DNA of 50,025 nucleotides from Clostridiales bacterium. Lineage in GTDB: Bacteria > Bacillota > Clostridia > Oscillospirales > CAG-272. The position numbers and the translations under genes were made by a program. Shown in pieces: positions 22,134-31,254 of this stretch. Position 1 is the first letter of the stretch, and each line of letters starts with the position of its first letter. The notes beneath the pieces are model-generated. The model saw nothing but the letters and a program-made list of their open reading frames with translations, was not told the origin of the DNA and did not search any database. The stretch covers positions 1 through 50,025 of the forward strand of contig JAAZAV010000007.1 in NCBI GenBank assembly GCA_012514145.1, written 5' to 3'.

Positions 22134-22994
22134 ATGGCGGGGAACGCGAAGGAAAAGCGCAGATTCAGCCTTTTATGTCTTATCGATATGGCAACCGGAG
22201 AAGAGAGGGAGATAATGCGGTGCGAGGGCAATCTTGAAGCGCCCTTCTTCCGGAGCCGTGACGAGCTCTGCTATAACACAGGCGGCAGGATACATCGCAT
22301 GAACCTTGCGACCGGAGAGCGGGATATACTGCCCACGGGGAGCAAAATCCGCTGCAACAACGACCACGTCTTTTCAAAGGACGGGCGGTATCTCTTCATC
22401 TCCAACGGCGATGAGGGAATATGCTCCCGCATATACGTCACCGAGGTGGGAAGTCATGCCGAACCCCGGCTCATAACCCCCCTGGCTCCCAGTTATCTCC
22501 ACGGGGTCTCGCCCGACGGCGGCACCATAGCCTACTGCGCCTGCCGCGGCGGCGAATATGACGTCTACACCATGCCGGTTGAAGGCGGCGCCGAGACGCG
22601 GCTGACCTGTACCCCCGGGCTCTGCGACGGTCCCGAGTACTCGCCGGACGGGAAAAAGATATACTTCTGCTCGGTGCGCTGCGGGAACATGGAGTGTTTC
22701 GTCATGGACGCCGACGGTTCGAATCAGACCCGGCTCACCGGCAACGGCAGACACAACTGGTTCCCCCATATCTCGCACGACGGCGGGAAAATAGCGTATA
22801 TTTCATACGACCCGGCGGAGGTGAAGCCGGGCGATCATCCCCCGGACAGGAATGTACAGCTTCGGCTCATGAACGCCGACGGCTCGGACGACCGCTGTCT
22901 TGTGTCCTTCTTCGGCGGGCAGGGTTCGCTTAATGTCAATTCGATGAGACAGGGCACAAACGAGCTTGCCTATGTAAAATACGAAATCCTTTGA
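22134..22994 (+). CDS. TolB-like beta-propeller protein (PD40 repeats)
   Basis: This 286-residue protein is built of WD40/PD40 repeats such as VSPDGGTIAYCACRGGEYDVY, YSPDGKKIYFCSVRCGNMECFVMDADGSNQTRL and ISHDGGKIAYISY, the pattern of a five- to seven-bladed propeller. It resembles TolB and the cytoplasmic oligogalacturonate lyase fold, but is shorter than that enzyme and I cannot see its catalytic residues with certainty. No signal peptide is present, unlike periplasmic TolB. GGAGG at 22121-22125 favours the ATG at 22134; a GTG at 22125 overlaps the ribosome site itself. It follows GH2 by 31 nt in a likely operon, so a role in handling GH2 substrates or products is plausible. Confidence 0.78.
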   Translation: MAGNAKEKRRFSLLCLIDMATGEEREIMRCEGNLEAPFFRSRDELCYNTGGRIHRMNLATGERDILPTGSKIRCNNDHVFSKDGRYLFISNGDEGICSRIYVTEVGSHAEPRLITPLAPSYLHGVSPDGGTIAYCACRGGEYDVYTMPVEGGAETRLTCTPGLCDGPEYSPDGKKIYFCSVRCGNMECFVMDADGSNQTRLTGNGRHNWFPHISHDGGKIAYISYDPAEVKPGDHPPDRNVQLRLMNADGSDDRCLVSFFGGQGSLNVNSMRQGTNELAYVKYEIL

Positions 22995-23040
22995 TAAATC
23001 CGCAAAACACGAAATTCTTTAATAAACAGGAGAAACAAAC

Positions 23041-23901
23041 ATGCTGCTATCGACTCAGACACACAGCCTCGCCGACACATTCGGACGCGAGAAGGCGGTG
23101 GAGATACTCGCCGCCAACGGCTACGACTGCTACGATTTATCCATGTTCGAGATGACCTCCCCGGATGCCGAACTCTGCGGCGACGGGGGCGAGGCGATAA
23201 TCGAATCCCTGCGCAAAAAGGCGGACGCCTGCGGCATAAAGTGCAACCAGACCCACGCTCCCTTTGCCTCCATGCGTCTGGGCGACGATGCATACAACGC
23301 CCATATGAACAAGGCGATAAAACTCGCCATCAAGTACACCGGCATGCTGGGCGGCGGCATAGTCATTGTCCACCCGATTACCGTTCCCGGCGACCCCGAT
23401 GAGCAGAAGCGTATCAATATGGAGTTCTACAACGACCTGATCCCCACCCTGCGCCAATGGAAGGTGAAGGCCGCCCTTGAGAATATGTTCGGCTGGGCGG
23501 ACGGTCATGCAACCCCCGCAGCCTGTTCCACTCCCGAGCAGTTCTGCGAATATCTTGACGCTCTGCCGAAGGACTGCTTCACCGCCTGTCTTGACATCGG
23601 ACACTCGGGGCTTATCGGCATACCTGCGGCGACCATGATCCGCGCCCTTGGTCATGACCGGCTGGGCGCTCTGCATGTGCACGACAACGACATGCATACC
23701 GATATGCACACCCTCCCCTTTACCGTCAGGCTTGACTGGAAGGAGATCACCGCCGCCCTCGCCGAGATAAACTACAAGGGCGAGTTTACATTTGAAGCCG
23801 ATACCTTCATAGGCAAGTTCCCCGGGGATTTCCGTCCCGCTGCTTCAAAGTTCATGGAACAGACCGGCCGTCTTCTCATCTCGATGATAGAGAACGCATG
23901 A
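23041..23901 (+). CDS. Sugar phosphate isomerase/epimerase family TIM barrel
   Basis: This 286-residue protein belongs to the xylose-isomerase-like TIM-barrel superfamily (AP endonuclease 2 fold). Metal-site candidates are the glutamate of AALENMFG near 143, the aspartate and histidine of CLDIGHSGL near 185, the histidines in LHVHDND near 215 and the glutamate of FTFEAD near 260. These match the Glu-Asp-His-Glu metal site of the family, so it is probably active as an epimerase or isomerase. AGGAG precedes the ATG. It sits 46 nt after the propeller gene and 39 nt before the MATE transporter on the same strand. Substrate not predictable. Confidence 0.85.
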   Translation: MLLSTQTHSLADTFGREKAVEILAANGYDCYDLSMFEMTSPDAELCGDGGEAIIESLRKKADACGIKCNQTHAPFASMRLGDDAYNAHMNKAIKLAIKYTGMLGGGIVIVHPITVPGDPDEQKRINMEFYNDLIPTLRQWKVKAALENMFGWADGHATPAACSTPEQFCEYLDALPKDCFTACLDIGHSGLIGIPAATMIRALGHDRLGALHVHDNDMHTDMHTLPFTVRLDWKEITAALAEINYKGEFTFEADTFIGKFPGDFRPAASKFMEQTGRLLISMIENA

Positions 23902-23940
23902 ATCGCGGTGACCGGCTTTTAACAGTCAAAGTAATCTGTA

Positions 23941-25326
23941 ATGGTTAAAAACGGTGTACCTGTCCGCGACCGCATGCTGCGCGACCGTGAATTCATAAAC
24001 AAACTGCTTACGCTGGCTCTGCCGATAGCGCTGCAGAATCTCATGCTGGCGGCTGTGGCGGCGTCGGACGCTCTCATGCTGGGCCGTCTGGAGCAGAACG
24101 CCATGGCGGCGGTATCGCTGGCGACGCAGATCCAGTTCGTCCAGAACATGGCGCTGTCCTCGGCGGTGTCGGCATTTATAATCCTTGCCGCCCAGTACTG
24201 GGGCAAGGGCGACACCCACAGCATAAGCGACCTGTTCTTTATGGCGCTGCGTTTCTGTACGGTGCTGTCAGCCCTCTTCTTTGTCGGCTGCGTTTTCTTT
24301 CCCCGGTATCTGATGCTGCTCTTCACCGACGCCGAAGTGCTTATAGAAATCGGCTGCGAATATCTGCGCATCGCCGGATGGTCATATCTGCTCACCGGCT
24401 TCTCACAGTGCTATCTGGCGCTGATGAAGGTGTCGGAGCATGCCCGTTCGGCGGCGTATATCAGCTCGGGCGCGGTGGTGCTGAATATAGTTCTCAACGC
24501 GATATTCATCTACGGTCTTCTGGGTGTTCCGGCGATGGGCGTACAGGGGGCGGCAACAGCCACCCTCATTGCGCGCATAATCGAGCTTGTTATATCGGTG
24601 GCGCTGTCTTTTCATAGCAGATACCTCCGCCCCGAGGCAAAGCGCTTCTTTATGTATAAAAAGCTGCTTGCCGGGGATTTCCGGCGGGTGATGCTGCCCC
24701 TGCTGGGCGCCTGTCTATTCTGGGGCGTGGGCTTCACCTCCTACACCGCCTTCGTCGGACATCTCGGCACCGACGCGGCTGCGGCGAACTCGGTGGCGGC
24801 GGTGGTGCGCGACCTTATCTGCTGTCTCTGCAACGGTCTCGGCTACGGCGGCGGCATACTTATAGGCAACGAGCTGGGGTCGGGCGATCTGGAAAAGGGA
24901 AAACTCTACGGCGAGCGGCTTATGAAGCTGGGCTTTATCTGCGGCTTCGCTTCCATGCTTATCGTATTGGCGCTGACTCCGGTGATTCTGTCATTCGTGA
25001 AACTAACCGAGGGGGCGCAGTCGCTGCTGTGGGGCATGATGGTTATCATGGCTATCTATATGATCGGCCGCTCGGTGAACACCGTTATTATAAACGGCAT
25101 ATTCTCGGCGGGCGGCGACACTCTCTTTGACGTCTACAGCCTTGCGGTCTGCATGTGGGGCATAGCCATACCTCTGGCGGCGCTGGGAACCTTTGTCTTC
25201 AACTGGCCGGTGCTGCTTGTCTACGCCTGTACCTGCCTCGACGAAGTGGGCAAGATCCCCTGGGTCATGGCTCACTATAAGCGCTACAAGTGGGTGAAAG
25301 ATCTGACCCGGGAGCAGACGGAGTAA
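23941..25326 (+). CDS. MATE family efflux transporter
   Basis: This 461-residue membrane protein has about twelve helices and MATE family segments: LPIALQNLMLAAVAASDALMLGRL near the N-terminus and AAQYWGKGD (about 80-88). The repeat in the second half includes GYGGGILIGNELGSGD. MATE proteins export cationic compounds in exchange for sodium or protons. No clear ribosome site precedes the ATG at 23941; ATG at 23974 is an alternative with the same problem, so translation may depend on coupling to the preceding gene. It ends the GH2 operon, and a hairpin terminator follows. The cargo is unknown; export of a sugar-linked toxic aglycone would fit the context but is inference. Confidence 0.87.
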   Translation: MVKNGVPVRDRMLRDREFINKLLTLALPIALQNLMLAAVAASDALMLGRLEQNAMAAVSLATQIQFVQNMALSSAVSAFIILAAQYWGKGDTHSISDLFFMALRFCTVLSALFFVGCVFFPRYLMLLFTDAEVLIEIGCEYLRIAGWSYLLTGFSQCYLALMKVSEHARSAAYISSGAVVLNIVLNAIFIYGLLGVPAMGVQGAATATLIARIIELVISVALSFHSRYLRPEAKRFFMYKKLLAGDFRRVMLPLLGACLFWGVGFTSYTAFVGHLGTDAAAANSVAAVVRDLICCLCNGLGYGGGILIGNELGSGDLEKGKLYGERLMKLGFICGFASMLIVLALTPVILSFVKLTEGAQSLLWGMMVIMAIYMIGRSVNTVIINGIFSAGGDTLFDVYSLAVCMWGIAIPLAALGTFVFNWPVLLVYACTCLDEVGKIPWVMAHYKRYKWVKDLTREQTE

Positions 25327-25373
25327 ATCAAAATGACCGGGCTGTCATTTATGAGCTTAAACAAAACGCAATT

Positions 25374-25419
25374 GCCGTGCTGTCCGATGGGGACAGCACG
25401 GCAGTGCCGTTTCCTTTTA
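25374..25419 (+). terminator. Terminator of the GH2 operon
   Basis: A perfect 12-bp stem (25374-25385 with 25391-25402) with a 5-nt loop is followed by a T-rich but interrupted tract (CCGTTTCCTTTT). It lies 18 nt before the next ATG, so some read-through into the DUF2325-like gene is possible. No separate promoter for that gene is evident. Confidence 0.65.
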
Positions 25420-25436
25420 GGGAAAGAAGGTGTCTT

Positions 25437-27461
25437 ATGTCAAAATCCAAACCGAAATCGCCGCGCAGTCAGCTCACGCAGACCGACATTGCGATGATAA
25501 ATGAACAGTTCGGCCGTATAGACGATCCGAGCTTCAGCAAATATGTCAGAATTCTGCCGTTGGGAAAGGTCGACGAAGACGCGGTTGCCAGATGCAAAAA
25601 GGCGGCAAAAGAATATCTGCCGGAGATTGCAAGGAAATTCCCGGACAGCAGATACCGGGATGTTGCAAAAGTTGTATTTCTCGACGCTTTAAGTCTGCCG
25701 AACCGCGAACTGGCATCATGGCGCATTGACGGCATGGATGAATTTGTCGCGGCTCAGGCTATCTGGCTGCTTGACAGCATTGCCGAAAAGTATGACGTCC
25801 TCGACGACGATAAACTTATGCCGCTGCTTCCCCCGAACCCTCCTGAGATGGGCGACAGCATAGGCATTTTCTTCTGTGACACCGTCCACGACCAGTACAA
25901 AATAGAGGCGATGATCGGGCTCATAAAGGAGCGGAACGGCAAGTACAAAGAGTCCTTCAAAAAACTTGTCAAGCTTATCAATAAAAATGAAATCAAGCGT
26001 GTCTGCAGCCTCTTTGAAGAGCAGGAGATGGACTTTTTATCGCGCGGTTTGGTCATTGAATTGGAGTCGCTTGACGCGCTTCGCGTGGATATCGCCGCTA
26101 TGCTGGATGAAAAGGGATGTTCTATCGAAGATATCGACCCTTCCGAGCTTCCGGAAGTAGCAGCCACGGCTTCGATATTCCTTCACAGAGGTTCAAGTCT
26201 GTCGGGCAGAACTTACGATGAGATTCTCGGTATCCTTGACGACAAGCACGCGGCGGATCTGATGTATGATTTCGGCGGCGGCGATCCTTACGATCTGTGC
26301 GCCGGATATCTGTTCTTAAGCGAAAACGACAGTCCGGCTGCCCATATGAACAGCCTGACCGCCGCCGTTCTGCGTTATGCTCTGTCATGCCTCCCCTGGG
26401 GCAATGAAGATTATTATCTGAATTCGCACGTTATAGCCGATGATTCCCGCTTCAAAGACGAGGTATACGAGCTGACAATGCCGGATGAAGAAGCGTATGA
26501 CGACGAAGACGACGAGGACGACGAAGCGGAATCGGAAAGCGCCGGCGATTCCGAAGATGAGCCGGAAATCTCTTACGAATATCGGGAAAATGTGCGTCTG
26601 AGCCAGATTCTGTATACGGCCGTAAGCATTATCCTGCCGCGCAGATTCGGCATATCCCCAGCCCTGGTTGACGAATTGAAGGAACAGGGGCTCCCCGAAT
26701 CGACAGCGAACGAAGTCGCGAAGATCACCGCGCTGTTTTTCAGAAGCACAGGCAGGGATTACCGCGATTACATATATGCCGTAAAATACGACACATCGTC
26801 GGATGAAGCATCTCCTGCGGACAGCGGAGATGATAGACGCACCCCAGAAGAGAAGCTTGCCGCGGCGGAGGAGCAGCTGAGCCGTCTGAAAACAAATGAC
26901 AGCCGTCTGCGCATGCTGCTACAGAAGCTTGAAGACGAAAATGACGAACTGAAAAAAAGATTCAGCGAATTTAAGCGGCTCTCCAAATACGCGCGTAAGG
27001 AACTGGAGGCGCTGCGCAATACGATCAGCGCTCTGAAATCAGACGAATATTCCGGTGACGCGCCGCCCGACGAATCGATATCCTTCCCGTATACGACAAA
27101 GCGCCGTGTGTACATATTCGGCGGCGACGATGACTGGTGCAGGGAGCTAAAGACTCTGCTGCCATCCGCCGTTTTCCACGGCATCGTACCTCGCTTTACA
27201 ACGGACAGCATAAGTTCTGCCGACATTGTGTGGATTCAGACTAAGTCCGTGTCCTCTTACCTCATCGATTTGATTGCCGACACCGTACAGGTCTGCAAAA
27301 AGCCTATACGGTATTTCGTATACGACAGTGCACGCGCATGTGCCGAAGAGATCGTGCGATATGATATGGGTGATGATGCGGATGATGTCGATGATGTTGA
27401 AGAAGCCGATGACATTTATGATATTGAAGATTCTGACGACACTGACGATAAGATAGAATGA
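25437..27461 (+). CDS. Large acidic coiled-coil protein with DUF2325-like C-terminus
   Basis: This 674-residue protein has four visible parts. An N-terminal mostly helical region (1-365) is of no family I recognise. A strongly acidic linker (about 366-390, runs of D and E) follows. A second helical region leads into a coiled coil (about 465-540, EEKLAAAEEQLSRLK and LLQKLEDENDELKK). The C-terminal domain (about 550-640) has RRVYIFGGDDDWCRELK, a central SSADIVWIQTKSVSSYLIDLI and KKPIRYFVYD, the pattern of the Rossmann-like DUF2325 domain. The tail is acidic (repeated DD, EE). No export signal. Codon use is richer in AAA, GAT and TCG than the neighbours. AAGGTG precedes the ATG. Function unknown; a nucleotide-sensing or scaffold role is speculation. 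Confidence 0.72.
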   Translation: MSKSKPKSPRSQLTQTDIAMINEQFGRIDDPSFSKYVRILPLGKVDEDAVARCKKAAKEYLPEIARKFPDSRYRDVAKVVFLDALSLPNRELASWRIDGMDEFVAAQAIWLLDSIAEKYDVLDDDKLMPLLPPNPPEMGDSIGIFFCDTVHDQYKIEAMIGLIKERNGKYKESFKKLVKLINKNEIKRVCSLFEEQEMDFLSRGLVIELESLDALRVDIAAMLDEKGCSIEDIDPSELPEVAATASIFLHRGSSLSGRTYDEILGILDDKHAADLMYDFGGGDPYDLCAGYLFLSENDSPAAHMNSLTAAVLRYALSCLPWGNEDYYLNSHVIADDSRFKDEVYELTMPDEEAYDDEDDEDDEAESESAGDSEDEPEISYEYRENVRLSQILYTAVSIILPRRFGISPALVDELKEQGLPESTANEVAKITALFFRSTGRDYRDYIYAVKYDTSSDEASPADSGDDRRTPEEKLAAAEEQLSRLKTNDSRLRMLLQKLEDENDELKKRFSEFKRLSKYARKELEALRNTISALKSDEYSGDAPPDESISFPYTTKRRVYIFGGDDDWCRELKTLLPSAVFHGIVPRFTTDSISSADIVWIQTKSVSSYLIDLIADTVQVCKKPIRYFVYDSARACAEEIVRYDMGDDADDVDDVEEADDIYDIEDSDDTDDKIE

Positions 27462-27626
27462 TATTCTGTTTTCTGCCGAAAGAACAGAACCGGCGTAATC
27501 AGTGAACACGGTTTTCTGGGCTGTATTATACTAACTCCGAAATTCATCGTCATTGACTGCTACGGCGGAAATACCTCTTGCTTAACTGCCGATAAAATAA
27601 AAATGGACTGTATCAAAACAGCCCTG

Positions 27627-27678
27627 AAAAAAACAGAGCCGAAAGCACGGAAAGAAGTGCAAAAGGCTCTGTTTTTTT
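27627..27678. terminator. Bidirectional terminator
   Basis: AAAAAAACAGAGCC (27627-27640) and GGCTCTGTTTTTTT (27665-27678) form a 14-bp stem, with an inner GCAC / GTGC helix. It ends both the DUF2325-like gene and the converging lipoprotein 2. The 165 nt before it (27462-27626) show no gene. Confidence 0.88.
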
Positions 27679-27740
27679 GTTGGTAGTTTTATAAAACCCC
27701 GTTGTTTATTTAACTCAACTCCCGCTGCTGAAGCTGTAAT

Positions 27741-29240
27741 CTATCCGATCTGCTTGAAGGTGTTTGCAATATCGGTTTCCGCGGCGGCAAGCATGGAAGC
27801 GAAATCCGAGGCGAAGGTGTTGCTTGCCTTTGAGATGCTGTTGTTGACCGAGCTCAGGATATTGCCCCAGCGGTAGATATCGTAGAGGTCGAGGACTATG
27901 TTGTCATACATAAGCTGCATCATATACGCCGAATCATCGTCACGCAAAGTCTTGGTTGTGACGATGTTGTCAATGAAGGCGGGAGTCACCATCTCCTGCG
28001 AGTAATATCCCATAGCCTGCAGGACATTGCCGAGGGTATCTGTCTTTGATGCGGAGGCGGGTATCGTGAGCAGCGTGGTCCAGGCGGTGGAGGGAGCAGA
28101 CCAGTACTGGTCCTGCGTCTCATCATATTTCGGGAAGGGCAAAATCGCGAAATCCGCCTCCATCGACCGCATCTCAAAGGCTATGTTGATCCAGTTAAAG
28201 TTGAAGAGCAGCCGGTCTTCAAGGAATGTGGGCAGCAGCAATTCATTGTAGACGTTTGTGAACATGCTTGCATAGTCGGGCTGGTACAGGGCGACGCTCC
28301 GGTCGCGGATTACACTGATCGCCGAGTCGATAATATCCGAGGTTTTTGCGTTGTTAAGCGTTATTTCCGGCAATCCGTCGGCGTTTCTCGTTGATACGCG
28401 GATGCCACTGCAGATTATGAGCTGCTGTGCAACGGTGTTGGAGCACCCGAGTCCGAAGCGGTCGGATATATCAACCTCGGAGTTGCCGTTCAGGTCTGCG
28501 GCGGCTTCGCGGCACATGGAGACGAACTTGTCAATGACCCATTTGTCATTATAAACCAGCTGATAGGGATTGTCCAGCGACAAATCGCCTATCATCTTGA
28601 GGTTTGTATACAGCGTTCCGACGCTGGAAACGGTGTACATGCAGATATCACCGGTGGCGATGTACTGACTGTCGAATATGGAGTATTCCTTGTTGGCGTT
28701 TTGGTTCCACCAGCTGTTTGACAGATCCAGATTCTCAATTGTGCCCAGCTCGATAAGCATCCCCGGCTCGGCAACCATCGATTTCATATCGGAGATGCGT
28801 ATAATAGCCGCATCATATGCGTCATCCCCCGCAAGTACGGCGGTTTTGACCGATTCAGCGGTTTGACCGTTGACATTTGTGGATGCCGTAATTTTGATGT
28901 TAAGCAGTTCCTCAACCTGCGAGGTTCTGCGGAATATGGCATCGTTTACCGGCTCGCCCGTCTCGGAGCCGGCAGTGGAGACAATGCCGTTGTACTGCGC
29001 TATGATCCAGTTGGACGAAGGCTGATATGCGTAAAAATTGTAACTTTCGCCGTTGTAGTTGACTCCGGGATTGGTGTATTCGGGCTGTGTTCCGGTCACG
29101 GATTCGGTTGTTGCCTCATCTGCTGCGGTACTGCCGGGCGTGCTGACTTCGTTATTCCAGCCGCCTGAGCCGCAGGCAAATATGCCTGCTGAAACGGCGA
29201 AGATAAGGAGCAGCGACAGGATTCTCTTATAGTGCTTCAT
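27741..29240 (-). CDS. Solute-binding-like lipoprotein 2 (orphan)
   Basis: This 499-residue lipoprotein has the lipobox IFAC with lipidation at C23, followed by a glycine/serine/threonine linker to about residue 60. Family segments are LAGDDAYDAA, NKEYSIFDSQYIATGD, the EF-hand-like DLNGNSEVDISDRFG, ILPFPKYDETQDQYW and LRDDDSAYMMQLMYDN. It resembles the sugar-binding subunit of ABC importers, but no permease or ATPase gene is nearby. GGAGG with 8-nt spacing precedes the ATG at 29240, and an upstream in-frame ATG lies ahead of the ribosome site. It is transcribed alone from the promoter at 29322-29349. Ligand unknown. Confidence 0.82.
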   Translation of the reverse strand: MKHYKRILSLLLIFAVSAGIFACGSGGWNNEVSTPGSTAADEATTESVTGTQPEYTNPGVNYNGESYNFYAYQPSSNWIIAQYNGIVSTAGSETGEPVNDAIFRRTSQVEELLNIKITASTNVNGQTAESVKTAVLAGDDAYDAAIIRISDMKSMVAEPGMLIELGTIENLDLSNSWWNQNANKEYSIFDSQYIATGDICMYTVSSVGTLYTNLKMIGDLSLDNPYQLVYNDKWVIDKFVSMCREAAADLNGNSEVDISDRFGLGCSNTVAQQLIICSGIRVSTRNADGLPEITLNNAKTSDIIDSAISVIRDRSVALYQPDYASMFTNVYNELLLPTFLEDRLLFNFNWINIAFEMRSMEADFAILPFPKYDETQDQYWSAPSTAWTTLLTIPASASKTDTLGNVLQAMGYYSQEMVTPAFIDNIVTTKTLRDDDSAYMMQLMYDNIVLDLYDIYRWGNILSSVNNSISKASNTFASDFASMLAAAETDIANTFKQIG

Positions 29241-29286
29241 TGCGGTAACCTCCTCTGCTATCGGCATATATGTGTTTATGCGCAAG

Positions 29287-29314
29287 AAAGTACTTAAAAT
29301 CGCAGAAAAGTACT
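29287..29314. repeat. Direct repeat at the start of the lipoprotein 2 transcript
   Basis: AAAGTACT occurs at 29287-29294 and 29307-29314, exactly 20 bp apart, each with the palindromic core AGTACT. Both copies lie just downstream of the predicted transcription start (about 29315), on the same face of the helix, as expected for a repressor site. Confidence 0.45.
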
Positions 29315-29321
29315 CACAATT

Positions 29322-29349
29322 ATTATACCTGTTCTTTGTTTTATGTCAA
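29322..29349 (-). promoter_or_regulatory. Promoter of lipoprotein 2
   Basis: On the minus strand TTGACA (29349-29344) and TATAAT (29327-29322) are 16 bp apart. The 369-nt gap between the lipoprotein 2 and YifB start codons (29241-29609) holds this promoter, the AAAGTACT repeats and the YifB promoter; I see no gene in it. Confidence 0.78.
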
Positions 29350-29546
29350 TGGGATGATTTCGATATTTACATCAACCGTCGTTAACGTGACACCGGGAGA
29401 TTTACAGCAATCATTGAAATGGATAAGCAGGAGAACTATCAGGTTTATTTTTATGTATAGCTTATATAAAATAGCCCTGTCGCCATTTTTCCCGCAGCCC
29501 AACACATCTCCCCTGTATATTCCCCGCGAATTATAATAACCGCCCC

Positions 29547-29575
29547 TTGCAAAAGCCGTTCGGCGGGGTTATAAT
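29547..29575 (+). promoter_or_regulatory. Promoter of the YifB/ComM gene
   Basis: TTGCAA (29547-29552) and a perfect TATAAT (29570-29575) are 17 bp apart. The transcript starts near 29582, and GGGAGGAAGC precedes the ATG at 29610. Confidence 0.75.
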
Positions 29576-29609
29576 AAACAGGAAAATTCAACACCCCCGG
29601 GAGGAAGCA

Positions 29610-31238
29610 ATGACGGCAAGGGTATATTCGGCGGGAACGTCGGGAGCGGACGGGTTTATAGTGACGGTGGAGTGCGCCGTCGATATGCGAATGTCGCATT
29701 TTGATATTGTAGGTCTGCCCGACGCACCGGTGCGGGAAGCGAGGGAGCGGGTGCGCGCCGCGGCGGCATGCCTGGGCTTCCCGCTTGACGACTGCTCGGT
29801 GACGGTGAATCTGGCTCCGGCGGACGTGCGCAAATACGGCTCGGCATACGACCTTGCCATGGTTATGGGATTACTGGCGGCTTTCGGGCGCATAAAGTGC
29901 GCGGCCGCCGCGGGCGGAGGTTCGGCGGACACATACGGAGGATTAGGCAGTTTCCCGGTGGAGCTGGGGGGAATGTGTTTCTTAGGCGAGCTCTCCCTGT
30001 CGGGCGACGTTCGCGGGATCCGCGGCGTGCTTCCAATGGCGCTGGCGGCGAGAGACGCGGGTTTCAGTGAGATATTCGTGCCCGCCGCGAACGCAGCCGA
30101 GGCGTCCGCGGCCTCGGCGTATGACGACAGCGTAAAAATATACGGCGTGTCGTCGGTCACCGAAATTGTCGACCACCTGAACGGCAAGGCAGCCTTAATA
30201 CCGGTGCGCTTCGACAGGGAGCGATTCGAGTCGGCGCTGTATGATTACCCGCTGGACTTCGCCGACGTTCGCGGGCAGCAGCATGTGAAGCACGCCCTTG
30301 AAGTGGCTGCCGCCGGTGGACACAACGTCCTGCTCATCGGCGCCCCGGGTTCTGGCAAATCGATGATGGCAAAGCGCCTGCCCTCCATAATGCCGCCGCT
30401 GACCTTCGAGGAGTCGCTGGAGACTACCCGGCTCTATTCGGTGGCGGGCGTTCCCCACGGTGACGGCGGAACGCAATCGGCGGACGAACAGCTTATATCC
30501 CGCCGCCCCTTCCGCTCGCCCCACCACTCGGTGTCGTCAGCCGGGCTATGCGGCGGCGGCAAATATGTGGAGCCGGGGGAAATCTCCCTCGCCCACAACG
30601 GCATACTTTTCCTCGACGAGCTGCCCGAGTTCCGCAGAGACGTCACCGAAGTGCTGCGCCAGCCCCTTGAGGACGGCAGCATAACCATAATCCGCGCATC
30701 GGGGAAATATACCTTTCAGAGCAGCTTTATGCTGGTGTGCGCCATGAATCCCTGCCGCTGCGGGTATAGAGGTCATCCCTCGGGGCGCTGCACCTGCAGC
30801 GATAGAGATGTGGCGGCATATGTTTCGAAAATCAGCGGTCCTCTCCTTGACCGCATAGACATACAGCTTGAAGTGCCCTCGGTCAGCTTCTCCGAACTGC
30901 GGGACGGCTCGGCATGCGAAAGTTCGGCCGATATCCGCGCCCGGGTCATAGCCGCAAGGGAGTTCGCCGCCGAAAGAATGGCGGGTGAGAAGGAGCCCGC
31001 ATTCAGCAATGCCCGCCTCTCACCCGCTCAGGTGCGAAAATATTGTGTTATGACCGACGACGCCGAAAAGCTGCTGCAGGGCGCCTTCGAACGTCTCGGG
31101 CTGTCAGCCCGGGGACACGACAGAATCCTTCGGGTGGCGCGAACCGCCGCAGATCTCAGCCGGTCGGAGCTCATAGAAGCTCAGCACGTAGCCGAAGCCG
31201 TCCAGCTGCGCACCCTCGAGAAGAATTACTTCGGATGA
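29610..31238 (+). CDS. YifB/ComM family AAA+ Mg-chelatase-like ATPase
   Basis: This 542-residue protein has the ComM order: an N-terminal Lon-protease-like domain (1-190), an AAA+ module with Walker A GAPGSGKS (244-251) and Walker B ILFLDEL (332-338), a zinc cluster of cysteines (C377, C382, C384, C394, C396) and a C-terminal Mg-chelatase helical domain. ComM is a hexameric helicase that promotes branch migration during natural transformation; in Clostridia its role is less clear. About 20 residues near 95-120, rich in A and G, look like an insertion compared with typical members of about 500 residues. A strong GGGAGG fixes the start. No competence genes are adjacent. It converges with lipoprotein 3, only 16 nt away, with no visible terminator. 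Confidence 0.9.
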   Translation: MTARVYSAGTSGADGFIVTVECAVDMRMSHFDIVGLPDAPVREARERVRAAAACLGFPLDDCSVTVNLAPADVRKYGSAYDLAMVMGLLAAFGRIKCAAAAGGGSADTYGGLGSFPVELGGMCFLGELSLSGDVRGIRGVLPMALAARDAGFSEIFVPAANAAEASAASAYDDSVKIYGVSSVTEIVDHLNGKAALIPVRFDRERFESALYDYPLDFADVRGQQHVKHALEVAAAGGHNVLLIGAPGSGKSMMAKRLPSIMPPLTFEESLETTRLYSVAGVPHGDGGTQSADEQLISRRPFRSPHHSVSSAGLCGGGKYVEPGEISLAHNGILFLDELPEFRRDVTEVLRQPLEDGSITIIRASGKYTFQSSFMLVCAMNPCRCGYRGHPSGRCTCSDRDVAAYVSKISGPLLDRIDIQLEVPSVSFSELRDGSACESSADIRARVIAAREFAAERMAGEKEPAFSNARLSPAQVRKYCVMTDDAEKLLQGAFERLGLSARGHDRILRVARTAADLSRSELIEAQHVAEAVQLRTLEKNYFG

Positions 31239-31254
31239 AGAGGGTTAATATAGC

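Noticed and set aside
25290..25436. Upstream extension of the DUF2325-like protein to 25290
   Set aside because: It would overlap the MATE coding region in another frame and translate the terminator hairpin; AAGGTG and the ATG at 25437 are a better start.
29547..29609. Longer N-terminus of the YifB protein starting at 29547
   Set aside because: The promoter at 29547-29575 covers that stretch, and GGGAGG places the start at 29610, where the family homology begins.
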